Shown here in pieces: positions 14,599 through 22,498 of a stretch of DNA of 40,408 bases. The notes under the pieces were generated by a model. That model saw only the letters and a program-made list of their open reading frames with translations. It did no database searches and was not told the DNA's origin. A program made the position numbers and the translations under genes. Where the stretch lies: the NCBI GenBank assembly GCA_934675795.1, contig CAKURW010000013.1, positions 1 to 40,408 of the forward strand, given 5' to 3'. The number at the start of each line of letters is the position of its first letter. The first letter of the stretch is position 1. The stretch is from an uncultured Collinsella sp. (lineage in GTDB: Bacteria; Actinomycetota; Coriobacteriia; Coriobacteriales; Coriobacteriaceae).

Positions 14599-15633
14599 CT
14601 ACCAGATTCTCAGTACGTGTTGCATTCCCAAACTCATGCACGCAATGCCAATCCAGCAGCAAAAGCCCAGCGCGATGGGCTTGCCGCCCTTTTTGACCAG
14701 CTCGACGATATCGGTATTAAAACCAATAGCCGCCATGGCCATCACAATAAAGAACTTCGACAGCTCCTTGATGGGCGCCGTGATGGACACAGGAAGCTGA
14801 AACACCGTGGTGATCACGCTCGCCAGCACAAAGAACAGCACAAACATGGGAAACGCGCGTTTAAGCGAGAACGTGCTCTTAGCGTCGCCACCGGCCTTGC
14901 GTGCCAGATGCATCTGCCAGCATGCGAGGACCAACGTGATGGGAATAATGGCCAGCGTCCTGGTGAGCTTGACCACTGTGGCGCTCTCGAGCACATTGGC
15001 GCCGGGATGCATGCTGTCCCAAGCGCTCGCCGCAGCCGTTACGGACGAGGTGTCGTTGATGGCGGTACCGGCAAACAGGCCGAAGCCCTCGTTGGTCAGC
15101 CCGAGCATGCCGCCAAGCGTCGGAAACACGAGCGCCGCGATAACGTTAAACAGGAAGATGACCGAAATAGCCTGGGCAATCTCGCGATCGTCGGCATCGA
15201 TGACGGGCGCGGTCGCGGCGATGGCAGAACCGCCGCAAATCGACGAACCCACACCCACAAGCGTCGCGATCTTGCCCGGCACGTTCATAACGTGGCAGAG
15301 CACAAAGGCGATGACAAGCGAGGTCGAGATTGTCGCCACGATAATCGGCAGCGACTGGGCGCCCTTGGACAGAATCTGGGAGAGGTTCATGCCAAAGCCA
15401 AGCAGGATAACCGCGTACTGCAAGACTTTTTTGGACGTATAGGTGACGCCAGCGGCGAGCTGTTCGCGACGATTCTTGGGAAAGACGAGCGCCAGGACCA
15501 TGCCAAAGAGGATGGCAAATACCGGACCGCCGACCACCTCAATTTGTTTGCCGAGCAACGTCGCGGGAATGGCGATGATTAGGCAGAACAAGACGCCTTT
15601 CCAGCGCTCGCGTACGATATTTGCCAGTTGCAT
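14599..15633 (-). CDS. YeiH / UPF0324 family putative sulfate/anion exporter
   Basis: 344 residues, about ten membrane helices. The family motifs are VFAILFGMVLALV near the N-terminus, VILLGFGMNLSQI, GVGSSICGGSAIAA, then FGLFAGTAINDTSSVTAA and a C-terminal FFIVMAMAAIGFNTDI. UPF0324/YeiH proteins are inner-membrane proteins annotated as putative sulfate exporters, but the substrate is not firmly established. ATG 15633 is preceded by AAGGAG at ideal distance. The divergent GntR gene starts 163 bp away, and the NtrC-like gene follows on the same strand, so two regulators flank one transporter. TATCAT is a candidate -10 in the shared upstream region. Confidence 0.9.
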   Translation of the reverse strand: MQLANIVRERWKGVLFCLIIAIPATLLGKQIEVVGGPVFAILFGMVLALVFPKNRREQLAAGVTYTSKKVLQYAVILLGFGMNLSQILSKGAQSLPIIVATISTSLVIAFVLCHVMNVPGKIATLVGVGSSICGGSAIAATAPVIDADDREIAQAISVIFLFNVIAALVFPTLGGMLGLTNEGFGLFAGTAINDTSSVTAAASAWDSMHPGANVLESATVVKLTRTLAIIPITLVLACWQMHLARKAGGDAKSTFSLKRAFPMFVLFFVLASVITTVFQLPVSITAPIKELSKFFIVMAMAAIGFNTDIVELVKKGGKPIALGFCCWIGIACMSLGMQHVLRIW

Positions 15634-15796
15634 ATGGGACTCCTTCTTTCTATTTCACGTTTGCGACGGCTTATGATACGGCAACATTGAGCGCAGCCTT
15701 GCGCAAACACAGACTAAGATGCCGCAATAGTTCTCAGGCAACAGCCGAATTACCCACCGCGGAGAGCTGACTCGCGGCATAATTAACAACTGACAT

Positions 15797-16528
15797 ATGA
15801 GTTTGATAGAACAGTTGCGAGGCGCTATGGAAGAATCGATGCACGTCGGCGAGCAGGAAACGAGCCTACAGGACCAGTCCTACCACACCATTCGACGCAA
15901 AATCGTCTACCTGGATTACAAGCCGGGCGAAAAGCTGGGCGTCAAGCAACTTTGCGACGACCTAGATATGGGGCGCACCCCTGTGCGCGAGGCTTTGGTT
16001 CGTTTGGCGCAGGAAGGCCTGGTGCGCACCGTGCCCCAGAGCGGTACCTACGTCTCGCCCATCAACCTCACCCTTGCCGAGAGTGCCTGTTACATCCGCG
16101 AGCATCTGGAAAAGCAGGTGATCGTGGAGTGCTGCGCGCGCGCCACGTCGGCTGGCATCGAGCAGCTCGACCGCGCCATCGTGCTGCAGGAAAAGGCCAT
16201 GGCCGAAGAGGATCGCATCGGCTTCTTTTTGAGCGACAACCTCATGCATCACATGATTTTTAGCATCGCATGTCGCAGCACCGTGTGGTCGTGGCTCGAA
16301 GAGACCAATGCCGACCTGGAGCGCTTCCGCTGGCTGCGCGCTGCCACGCAGGTTCTCGACAATCAGGACATCGTGAACGAGCACAAGCAGATTCGCCGCG
16401 CTATCGCCGGTCGCGACCCCATCGAAGCGAGCTTTTTGGTCAGCAAGCACCTGCACATGATGTTCCGCAACCAAACCGAGGTTCTGGACCAGTTCCCCGA
16501 GTACTTCGAGACCAGTAAGCTCCGCTAA
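15797..16528 (+). CDS. GntR family (FadR-type) transcriptional regulator
   Basis: 243 residues from ATG 15797. The winged helix spans about 27-95 (YHTIRRKIVYLDYKPGEKL, MGRTPVREALVRLAQEGLV, VPQSGTYVSPI). A helical FCD ligand domain follows, with conserved His/Asp candidates for metal or ligand (HHMIFSIACRS, NEHKQIRRAI, SKHLHMMF). FadR-type regulators respond to carboxylic acids. ATG 15797 has no ribosome site; ATG 15827, 30 nt on, follows GAGG and may be the true start. It is divergent from the YeiH transporter gene and probably controls it. The stop codon overlaps a palindromic repeat. Confidence 0.9.
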   Translation: MSLIEQLRGAMEESMHVGEQETSLQDQSYHTIRRKIVYLDYKPGEKLGVKQLCDDLDMGRTPVREALVRLAQEGLVRTVPQSGTYVSPINLTLAESACYIREHLEKQVIVECCARATSAGIEQLDRAIVLQEKAMAEEDRIGFFLSDNLMHHMIFSIACRSTVWSWLEETNADLERFRWLRAATQVLDNQDIVNEHKQIRRAIAGRDPIEASFLVSKHLHMMFRNQTEVLDQFPEYFETSKLR

Positions 16529-16578
16529 CCTGCCAAATAGGGACAGGTTCATTTTGGCAGGTTTTATCCGGGCAAATG
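16527..16578. repeat. GGGAC-core palindrome, copy c (with conserved flank)
   Basis: Perfect 11-nt arms AACCTGCCAAA (16527-16537) and TTTGGCAGGTT (16553-16563) enclose TAGGGACAGGTTCATT. The left arm begins inside the GntR stop codon. 16538-16578 matches 21914-21954 at 36 of 41 positions by eye. Confidence 0.8.
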
Positions 16579-16579
16579 A

Positions 16580-16614
16580 AACAGGGCCCGACTCCGCTGC
16601 AACGGAGCCGGGCC
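16580..16614 (-). terminator. Terminator of glmS
   Basis: GGCCCGACTCCG (16585-16596) pairs with CGGAGCCGGGCC (16603-16614). The one mismatch is G.U only in minus-strand RNA, where CTGTTTCATTT follows. This fits termination of glmS and may also stop the convergent GntR transcript. Confidence 0.8.
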
Positions 16615-16640
16615 TTAGTTGTTAGGATGACGGAACTCGA

Positions 16641-18488
16641 TTACTCGACCGTGACGCTTTTCGCCAGGTTACGGGGCTGGTCGACGTCGCAGCCGCGCAG
16701 GATGGCGACCTCGCGGGCGAGCAGCTGCAGCGGGACGCTCGCCGTGATGGGGCTGAACACGTCACGGACTGCCGGCACGCGGATGATGCAGTCGGCGATC
16801 TTGTTGATCTCCTCGTCGCCCTCGGTGGCAACGACGATGACCTTGGCGCCGCGCGCCTTGCACTCCATAAGGTTCGACACGGTCTTGTCGTAGGTGGCAC
16901 TCTTGGTGGCCACAGCGATGACAGGGAAGCCCGGGTCGATCAGGGCAATGGGGCCATGCTTCATCTCGCCGGCGGCGTAGGCCTCGGCGTGCAGGTAGCT
17001 GACCTCCTTGAGCTTGAGCGCACCCTCGTAGGAAATAGCGGCACCCATGCCGCGGCCCACGAACAGCGCCGACTGCGCATCCTTGCACAGCAGGGCAGCC
17101 TCATGAACGGCCTCGGTCTGGGTATCCAAAATCCACTGGATCTGCTCGGCCGTATCGGAAAGCTCGCGGAACAGCATGCGCGCTTGCTTGGTGGTCAGGC
17201 GGTACTTGACCTGCGCCAGCAGCAGAGCCAGCAGCGTCAGGCTCACGACCTGGCCGATGAAGCTCTTGGTCGAGGCGACCGCGATCTCCTTGTTGGCCTT
17301 GGTGTAGATGACGCCGTCGCTCTCACGTGCCACGGGGCTGCCCACCACGTTGGTGATGCCGAAGACCTTGGCACCCTTGATGCGCGCGTCGCGAATGGCG
17401 GCAAGGGTATCGGCCGTCTCGCCCGACTGGGACACGGCAACGACAAGCGTCGTCGGCGTGATGATGGGATTGCGGTAACGGAACTCGCTGGCCGCCTCCA
17501 CCTCGGTGGGGATGCGAGCCCAGCCCTCAATGAGATTCTTGGCAATGAGGCCGGCGTGATAGCTGGTGCCGCAGGCGATCACGTAGACGCGGTCGATGTC
17601 GTTGAGCTCCTCGAGCGAAAGGCCCAGCTCGTCGATGTCGAGCTCGCCGGCCGGCGTCATACGACCAACCAGCGTGTCGCGCACGACGCGCGGCTGCTCG
17701 TGGATTTCCTTGAGCATAAAGTCGGGATAACCGCCCTTTTCTGCCATGTCCAGGTCCCAGTCGATGTGGGTGACCTTGGGCTCGATAACGTTGCCGGCCT
17801 CGTCGGTGTACTCGACGCCTGCGGGCGTGAGCTTGGCAAACTGACCGTCCTCGAGCACCACGACATCGCGGGTGGCGTCGATGAGCGCGATGACATCGGA
17901 AGCAACATAGGAGCCGGTTTCGCCCACACCGACCACGATCGGGGAATCCTTGCGGGCCACGGCGATCACGCCGGGCTCGTCAGCGCACACGGCGGCCAGA
18001 CCATAGGCACCGACCACGTGGGTGCACGCCTCGCGCACGGAGGCCATCAGGTCGTGCGTCTCGGCATAAGCCTCTTCGATCAGATGCGCGAAGACCTCGG
18101 TATCGGTCTCGCTCTTAAAGTGGTGGCCGCGACCCTCCAGCTCTTCGCGCAGCTCGGCGAAGTTCTCGATGATGCCGTTGTGGACGATGGCGATACGACC
18201 GTCGCAGCTGGTGTGGGGGTGAGCGTTAACGACGGAGGGCTTGCCGTGGGTGGCCCAACGGGTGTGGCCGATACCGCAGGTAGCGTCGCTGTCGATGTTG
18301 GAAAGCTCGCTCTCCAGGCCCGCGACCTTGCCCACGCGGCGGATGACGTCGAGGTGCGCCGCGGCGCCCTCGCCCACCTCGAGCGCGACGCCCGAGGAGT
18401 CATAGCCGCGATACTCCATACGCTTGAGGCCCGTGACCAGGATGTTCTTTGCAATATCAGAGCCGGTGTAGCCGACGATTCCGCACAT
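16641..18488 (-). CDS. glmS: Glutamine-fructose-6-phosphate aminotransferase (isomerising)
   Basis: 615 residues, full length. The enzyme makes glucosamine-6-phosphate from fructose-6-phosphate and glutamine, the first step towards peptidoglycan amino sugars. The N-terminal glutaminase has nucleophile Cys2 (CGIVGYTGSD) and the GIGHTRWATHG and HNGIIENF motifs. Two SIS domains follow (VYVIACGTSYHAGL, VAVSQSGETADT, then ALFVGRGMGAAISYEGALKLKE). The C-terminal LAKSVTVE is the family ending. ATG 18488 follows AAGGGAT. I see no glmS ribozyme core in the leader; an inverted-repeat array at 18590-18622 suggests control by a repressor instead. It appears monocistronic. Confidence 0.97.
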   Translation of the reverse strand: MCGIVGYTGSDIAKNILVTGLKRMEYRGYDSSGVALEVGEGAAAHLDVIRRVGKVAGLESELSNIDSDATCGIGHTRWATHGKPSVVNAHPHTSCDGRIAIVHNGIIENFAELREELEGRGHHFKSETDTEVFAHLIEEAYAETHDLMASVREACTHVVGAYGLAAVCADEPGVIAVARKDSPIVVGVGETGSYVASDVIALIDATRDVVVLEDGQFAKLTPAGVEYTDEAGNVIEPKVTHIDWDLDMAEKGGYPDFMLKEIHEQPRVVRDTLVGRMTPAGELDIDELGLSLEELNDIDRVYVIACGTSYHAGLIAKNLIEGWARIPTEVEAASEFRYRNPIITPTTLVVAVSQSGETADTLAAIRDARIKGAKVFGITNVVGSPVARESDGVIYTKANKEIAVASTKSFIGQVVSLTLLALLLAQVKYRLTTKQARMLFRELSDTAEQIQWILDTQTEAVHEAALLCKDAQSALFVGRGMGAAISYEGALKLKEVSYLHAEAYAAGEMKHGPIALIDPGFPVIAVATKSATYDKTVSNLMECKARGAKVIVVATEGDEEINKIADCIIRVPAVRDVFSPITASVPLQLLAREVAILRGCDVDQPRNLAKSVTVE

Positions 18489-18589
18489 AGGATAAATCCC
18501 TTCGTTCGCGTGACTGCAAGACGTCCACGCACAGGGGGCGCTGAGACGTATAATGTTCGAGTATTGTACTCACGCAAACGCAAGCTGAT

Positions 18590-18622
18590 ATACCAGAAGT
18601 GGTATCTCAACTTAGATACCAC
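18590..18622. promoter_or_regulatory. Candidate operator array upstream of glmS
   Basis: ATACCA-GAAG-TGGTAT (18590-18605) and GTGGTATCT-CAACTT-AGATACCAC (18599-18622) overlap, giving three GGTAT half-sites of alternating direction. Arms are perfect. GGTAT-containing sites recall GntR-type amino-sugar operators, but no specific regulator can be named from the window. Confidence 0.55.
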
Positions 18623-18647
18623 CCGATGCACACACGTCCAGCCGGTC

Positions 18648-18688
18648 CAAACCACCACAAAAGCACCTGTCCCCTTCGTGGTGGTTTG
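18648..18688. repeat. GGGAC-core palindrome, copy d
   Basis: Perfect 11-nt arms CAAACCACCAC (18648-18658) and GTGGTGGTTTG (18678-18688) enclose a core containing CACCTGTCCCCTT. It lies between glmS and the LacI gene, which diverge, so it is not a terminator for either. Confidence 0.75.
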
Positions 18689-18700
18689 AGCTGGCAACAG

Positions 18701-18755
18701 CGTTTCCCCAGATAAAACCTGCCAAAATAAACCTATCCCTTTTTGGTTGGTTTGG
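18701..18755. repeat. GGGAC-core palindrome, copy e (degenerate arm)
   Basis: 18701-18741 matches the reverse complement of 21914-21954 at 40 of 41 bases. The far arm differs (GGTTGGTTT against a left arm AAACCTGCC), so the hairpin is partly broken. It ends just before the -10 box of the LacI gene at 18761. Confidence 0.75.
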
Positions 18756-18801
18756 GATGCTACAATCTGGCTTGTACTTGAAACGCATCAAAGGGGCCGC
18801 T

Positions 18802-19911
18802 ATGGCAAAGGTAAAAATCAGCGATGTCGCGCGCGAGGCGGGAGTCTCGCTGGGCACGGTTTCCAACGCGCTCAACCATCCCGAAAAGCTGCGCCCCGAG
18901 ACCCTCAAACTCATCAACGAGACCATCAATCGCTTGGGTTACCTGCCCAACCAAAGCGCTCGCCAGCTGGCCGGCGGCACCACCAAGTCCTTTGGCCTAG
19001 TCCTCCCCCGCCTCGACCACGGCTTTTCGCTCCAAATTGCCAGCGGCGCCCACAACGAGGCCTGCAAGCACGGCTACGACCTGCTCATCGCCAACGCCGA
19101 TAACGACGATATTCTCCAGGACCATTACCTGCGCTATTTTATGGGCACCCAGATGTCCGGCGTCATGGTTCAGCCCATGGCATCCCCCGACTGGCACCCC
19201 GCCATGACCAAGATGCCCGTGCCGATCGTCCATCTGGACATCCATTGCTCCGAGCCCGGCTACTACGTAGCGGCCGACAACGAGGCCCAGGGTCGCATCA
19301 TCGCCGAGCTCGCCATCGCCCGCGGCGCGCACCATATTGTCGTCGTCGGCCGAGCAGGATTTATGCAACTCACCCTGCGCGTCCTTGGCATTCATAAGGC
19401 GCTCGCCCTGCACCCCGATATCAAGATCGAAGTCATCGACGCCGGCGAATGGAATACCGCTGCCGACGGCTACGGCATCGGTGCCCAAATCGCCGAGCGC
19501 CCCGCGGACGAACGTCCCGATTTTGTCGTCGGCCTGACCGATGTGTTGGCCTCGGGTGTCGTTTCGGCACTGGTCGACAAGGGCATCTCTGTCCCCGGGC
19601 AAGTACGCGTGGCCGGATGCGACGGCAACCCGCTCGCTTGGAGCGGATCGGTCCCGCTCACTACGGTAGCGCCCCCGGGCTACGAGATTGGCCGCAAGGG
19701 TGTCCAACTGCTGATGGAGCAAATCGAGAACAAGGCCCCGGCAAAGATCAAGCATATCCGTGTCGGCTCCGCAGCGCGTACCGTCACCGCAGTCGCCGCC
19801 GAGGATATCAACCGCCAAGAACTGGTACGTCCGTTCCTACTGGAACGCGCCAGCACCCAGGCAAGCAGCCAGACCGACGCCACGGCCATCAACCTCGGTG
19901 CGTATCTATAG
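18802..19911 (+). CDS. LacI family transcriptional regulator
   Basis: 369 residues. The N-terminal LacI helix-turn-helix reads KISDVAREAGVSLGTVSNAL, followed by hinge helix NQSARQLAGG (LPNQSARQLA). The C-terminal two-lobe sugar-binding domain follows, with VRVAGCDGNPLAWS and a serine/threonine-rich tail. I chose ATG 18802 because AAGGGG lies 8 nt upstream and the protein then begins MAKVKISDVA, as in the other LacI protein here; ATG 18757 has no such site. TACAAT at 18761-18766 is a candidate -10. The target is unclear: no sugar operon adjoins it on the same strand, so it may act elsewhere or on divergent glmS. It ends at a bidirectional terminator. Confidence 0.92.
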   Translation: MAKVKISDVAREAGVSLGTVSNALNHPEKLRPETLKLINETINRLGYLPNQSARQLAGGTTKSFGLVLPRLDHGFSLQIASGAHNEACKHGYDLLIANADNDDILQDHYLRYFMGTQMSGVMVQPMASPDWHPAMTKMPVPIVHLDIHCSEPGYYVAADNEAQGRIIAELAIARGAHHIVVVGRAGFMQLTLRVLGIHKALALHPDIKIEVIDAGEWNTAADGYGIGAQIAERPADERPDFVVGLTDVLASGVVSALVDKGISVPGQVRVAGCDGNPLAWSGSVPLTTVAPPGYEIGRKGVQLLMEQIENKAPAKIKHIRVGSAARTVTAVAAEDINRQELVRPFLLERASTQASSQTDATAINLGAYL

Positions 19912-19936
19912 CACGCCCGCGAGTATGCTAAGTCGC

Positions 19937-19986
19937 CGCTTAAGCAAAAGGGGCCCGACCATTGCCGGACCCCTTTTGCTTAAGCG
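19937..19986. terminator. Bidirectional terminator between LacI and HAD genes
   Basis: CGCTTAAGCAAAAGGGG (19937-19953) and CCCCTTTTGCTTAAGCG (19970-19986) are perfect 17-nt inverted repeats around a GC-rich loop. The A/T stretches supply U-tracts on both strands, which suits the two convergent genes. Confidence 0.85.
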
Positions 19987-20024
19987 CAAACGTGAGCAAT
20001 CGCTCGTTTCAACGCCGCAATTTT

Positions 20025-20675
20025 CTAGCGCACAGTCTTGATTGCCGCCGCCAGGTCGAACAGCGTATCGAGCACGGCCTCGCAGCCATCCACCACGTCC
20101 TGCGGCAGCGGCACGATATCGGGGACGGCGAAGACATGGCAGCCGGCCGTAATGCCCGAGACGCAGCCGTTGCGCGAATCCTCGACCACGGCACATTCCT
20201 CGGGAGCAAAGCCCGCGCGCTCGCAGGCGAGCAGATACATCTCGGGGTCGGGCTTGCCGTGCACGACGTCCTCGCCACACGTTACCGTTTCAAACTTGTC
20301 AAAGAGGCCAACCATCTTAAGGTTGCGCTCAGCCGTAACGAGGCGCGACGACGTCGCTAGACCAACGTGATAGCCCGCAGCCAGCAGCTCGTCTAGGCAC
20401 TCGGCGGCGCCGGCCTTAAGTTCCAGTTCGGTCTTGACCATCTCGTCGCGAATCTCCTTGTGGCGACGATAGATCGCCTCGGTGGTTTCATGGCTGCCGT
20501 AATGCTCATCAAGGATGTCCATAACATCGGGCAGCGTGCGGCCGATAAACTGATGGATCAGCGCTTCATCAATCGCGAGCCCCAGCTCAGCGGCGCCTGC
20601 CTTCCAGGCCTTAATCCCCAAACGCTCGGTATCGACCAGCGTTCCATCCATGTCAAAAATAACAGCCTTGATCAT
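20025..20675 (-). CDS. HAD-superfamily hydrolase (beta-phosphoglucomutase/phosphatase-like)
   Basis: 216 residues. HAD motif I is FDMDGTLVDTE with nucleophile Asp8 and general acid Asp10. Motif II is GLATSSR, motif III lies around HGKPDPEMY, and motif IV is VVEDSRNG. The helical cap between motifs I and II is type C1, as in beta-phosphoglucomutase and sugar-phosphate phosphatases. Substrate choice cannot be read from the sequence. ATG 20675 follows GGGGGA; the frame is open upstream without a ribosome site. It is divergent from the LarE-like gene and convergent with the LacI gene. An AT-rich inverted repeat lies in its upstream region. Confidence 0.92.
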   Translation of the reverse strand: MIKAVIFDMDGTLVDTERLGIKAWKAGAAELGLAIDEALIHQFIGRTLPDVMDILDEHYGSHETTEAIYRRHKEIRDEMVKTELELKAGAAECLDELLAAGYHVGLATSSRLVTAERNLKMVGLFDKFETVTCGEDVVHGKPDPEMYLLACERAGFAPEECAVVEDSRNGCVSGITAGCHVFAVPDIVPLPQDVVDGCEAVLDTLFDLAAAIKTVR

Positions 20676-20735
20676 ATCGGTCCCCCATCGACTCTCGCTG
20701 TCGCATTGCCGCAACTCTACCGCATTTGGCAACTT

Positions 20736-20752
20736 GTATATAACGTATATAC
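20736..20752. promoter_or_regulatory. AT-rich inverted repeat in the HAD/larE divergent region
   Basis: GTATATA-ACG-TATATAC is a perfect 7-bp inverted repeat 61 bp before the HAD start and 97 bp before the LarE-like start. Overlapping TATATA/TATACA strings could be -10 elements, so it may be a promoter, an operator, or both. Confidence 0.45.
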
Positions 20753-20848
20753 CATATTGCACTTTCGTTACACAGATAGAAGTCTTATGGCAAGTAACGC
20801 ATTAGGATTATAGTTTTCGATCGAGTGCTCAACGATAAGGAACGTTTC

Positions 20849-21727
20849 ATGATTTTAGACACCACGGCACCCGCAGAGGAGCTTCAAGACAAGCTATCGG
20901 CGCTCGAACAGCTGCTTTTGGCATACGGGCGCGTGGCTATCGGGTTTTCCGGTGGCGTCGACAGCAGCTTTTTGGCCGCCGTATGCGCCCGCATCATGCC
21001 TACCAATACCCTCCTCGTCCATCTCACCACGCCGCTCATCGGCACGCCCGAGCAGGCTTCGTTTGAGCAGTCCGTTGATGGGCAGGCCAATGAGGGGCCG
21101 CATTTTAAGCTCCCCGTGCTCAATCTTTCGGTGGATCAGCTGCAGCTCCCCCAAGTAGCCTGCAACGATGCCAATCGCTGCTACCACTGCAAGCACGCCG
21201 GCTTTACCGCCATCGTCAACCACGCCAAGTCGCTCGGCTTTCCCACCGTCATCGATGGCAGCAATGCAAGCGATCGCGGTGACTACCGCCCCGGCATGCG
21301 TGCGGCAGAAGAGCTCGGCGTACGCTCACCCCTTATGGAGGTCGGCTTTACCAAGGACGAAGAGCGCGAGCTGCTGCGCGCATGGGGCTATCCCGTTTGG
21401 AACCTGCCGGCGGGAGCATGTCTTGCCACCCGCGTCCCCACGGGCGAGGAGCTTACGCGCGAGAAGGTCGATTTAATCCGCGCCTGCGAGGATTACCTGC
21501 ACGATCTTGATCTGGCACAGGTACGCGCGCGCTTGGTCGGCGGCTGCATGCATATCGAGGCCGCACCCGCAGATGTCGCCAAGATTGCCACCCTCGGCGG
21601 TGCCGCCGTCGACGACAAGGGCAAGACCCCGCTGCCCGCCGTTATCGAGTCCGCGCTGCGCGAGCTGGGCTGCGACCATATCTCCCCCGAGGTCACCCCC
21701 TACATCCACGGCAACATGAACCTTTAG
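20849..21727 (+). CDS. larE: LarE-like ATP-dependent sulfur transferase
   Basis: 292 residues of the PP-loop ATPase superfamily. SGGVDSS (34-40) binds ATP pyrophosphate. WNLPAGACLATR places Cys191 where LarE has its sacrificial cysteine (Cys176 of the Lactobacillus plantarum enzyme), and NRCYHCK (Cys111, Cys114) is a further conserved pair. LarE converts carboxylates of a pyridinium precursor to thiocarboxylates while making the nickel-pincer cofactor of lactate racemase. No larB, larC or larA lies in the window, so the gene is orphaned here and its product might serve another NPN-dependent or sulfur-transfer enzyme. ATG 20849 follows AAGGAA by 8 nt; GTG 20825 lacks a site. Confidence 0.87.
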   Translation: MILDTTAPAEELQDKLSALEQLLLAYGRVAIGFSGGVDSSFLAAVCARIMPTNTLLVHLTTPLIGTPEQASFEQSVDGQANEGPHFKLPVLNLSVDQLQLPQVACNDANRCYHCKHAGFTAIVNHAKSLGFPTVIDGSNASDRGDYRPGMRAAEELGVRSPLMEVGFTKDEERELLRAWGYPVWNLPAGACLATRVPTGEELTREKVDLIRACEDYLHDLDLAQVRARLVGGCMHIEAAPADVAKIATLGGAAVDDKGKTPLPAVIESALRELGCDHISPEVTPYIHGNMNL

Positions 21728-21754
21728 GTTACGCCGTTTTACAAACGGCGTAAC
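21728..21754 (+). terminator. Hairpin at the 3' end of larE
   Basis: GTTACGCCGTTT (21728-21739) and AAACGGCGTAAC (21743-21754) are perfect 12-bp arms with loop TAC, immediately after the stop codon. No U-tract follows, so termination is uncertain. Confidence 0.6.
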
Positions 21755-21903
21755 TGCTCGGCGCTGCGCGGGCTCCGGACACGGCAATCTGACGTTCAAC
21801 TTCACGGGCGCGACCAAAAGGTCAGCGCCCGCTTGTTTCACGTCACCTTACCGCACCCGGAGACCGCTCGCTCGCATATGCTCAACCTGCACTGCGTTAA
21901 CTG

Positions 21904-21954
21904 ACCCGCCAATAAGGGACAGGTTTATTTTGGCAGGTTTTATCTGGGGAAACG
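21904..21954. repeat. GGGAC-core palindrome, copy f
   Basis: ACCCGCCAA and TTGGCAGGT flank AAGGGACAGG. 21914-21954 is 40/41 identical to the reverse complement of 18701-18741 and 36/41 to 16538-16578. It lies in the 307-bp gap between convergent larE and the EIIA gene; the rest of that gap (21755-21903) shows nothing else I can call. Confidence 0.75.
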
Positions 21955-21959
21955 CAAAT

Positions 21960-21992
21960 AGGGCCGTGACACCCATACGGCGTCGCGGCCCT
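21960..21992. terminator. Terminator at the 3' end of the PTS operon
   Basis: GGGCCGTGACACC (21961-21973) pairs with GGCGTCGCGGCCC (21979-21991) with one wobble in each orientation. CCTTTTCC follows on the plus strand and TATTTG on the minus strand. It is probably bidirectional between convergent units. Confidence 0.75.
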
Positions 21993-22034
21993 TTTCCTTG
22001 GAGAAGGATCAATTGATTGAACGGGATGACCGTT

Positions 22035-22487
22035 CTAGTCTTCGAGTCCGCTATTGATGAGCTCCGCAATCTCAACGGGATCGGTGCTCGCGCGCACCTT
22101 GTCACGGAAGCCGGCGTCCATCAGCATCACGGCAGCCTTGGAGAGCAGACGCAGGTGCGTAGTTCCGGCCTCGCCGGCGGGCACGTACAGCGCGAGCGCA
22201 ACATCGACGGGCACCCCATCGAAGCTCGGCCATTCAACGGGCTCGGTCAGTTTAAGCACGGCAACGCCCGGCGTGTGGATCGCGTCGCTTTTGGCATGCG
22301 GAACGGCAAAACCGGCGACAAGGCCGGTCTCGGCCTCGTTCTCGCGAGCAATGAAGGCGGCCTCTACGGCAGATGCGTCATCGGCAAAGCCGAGCTCGAT
22401 GGCCTGCTCGGACAAATAATGTAGGGCGTCCTCGCGCGAGGCGGCGGTATACCCGATTGTCACTTGGTTGGCAGATACAAATCCCAT
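22035..22487 (-). CDS. PTS EIIA component, fructose/mannitol (PtsN-like) type
   Basis: 150 residues. The EIIA2 fold is marked by GFAVPHAKSDAI with phospho-acceptor His64, preceded by a typical N-terminal DALHYLSEQA helix. It accepts phosphate from HPr and passes it to the EIIB domain encoded at 26559-28031. ATG 22487 follows GGAAGG. It starts 11 nt after the transketolase C-terminal gene stops and is the last gene of the operon, so EIIA is separated from EIIBC by four enzyme genes. The operon context argues for a sugar-transport EIIA rather than a purely regulatory PtsN. Confidence 0.9.
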   Translation of the reverse strand: MGFVSANQVTIGYTAASREDALHYLSEQAIELGFADDASAVEAAFIARENEAETGLVAGFAVPHAKSDAIHTPGVAVLKLTEPVEWPSFDGVPVDVALALYVPAGEAGTTHLRLLSKAAVMLMDAGFRDKVRASTDPVEIAELINSGLED

Positions 22488-22498
22488 GGAAACCTTCC

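Noticed and set aside
18489..18585. glmS ribozyme upstream of glmS
   Set aside because: No conserved ribozyme core or double pseudoknot could be recognised in the short leader.
16956..18689. 577-codon plus-strand frame antisense to glmS
   Set aside because: glmS is certain, and this frame has the same shadow composition with no recognisable motif.
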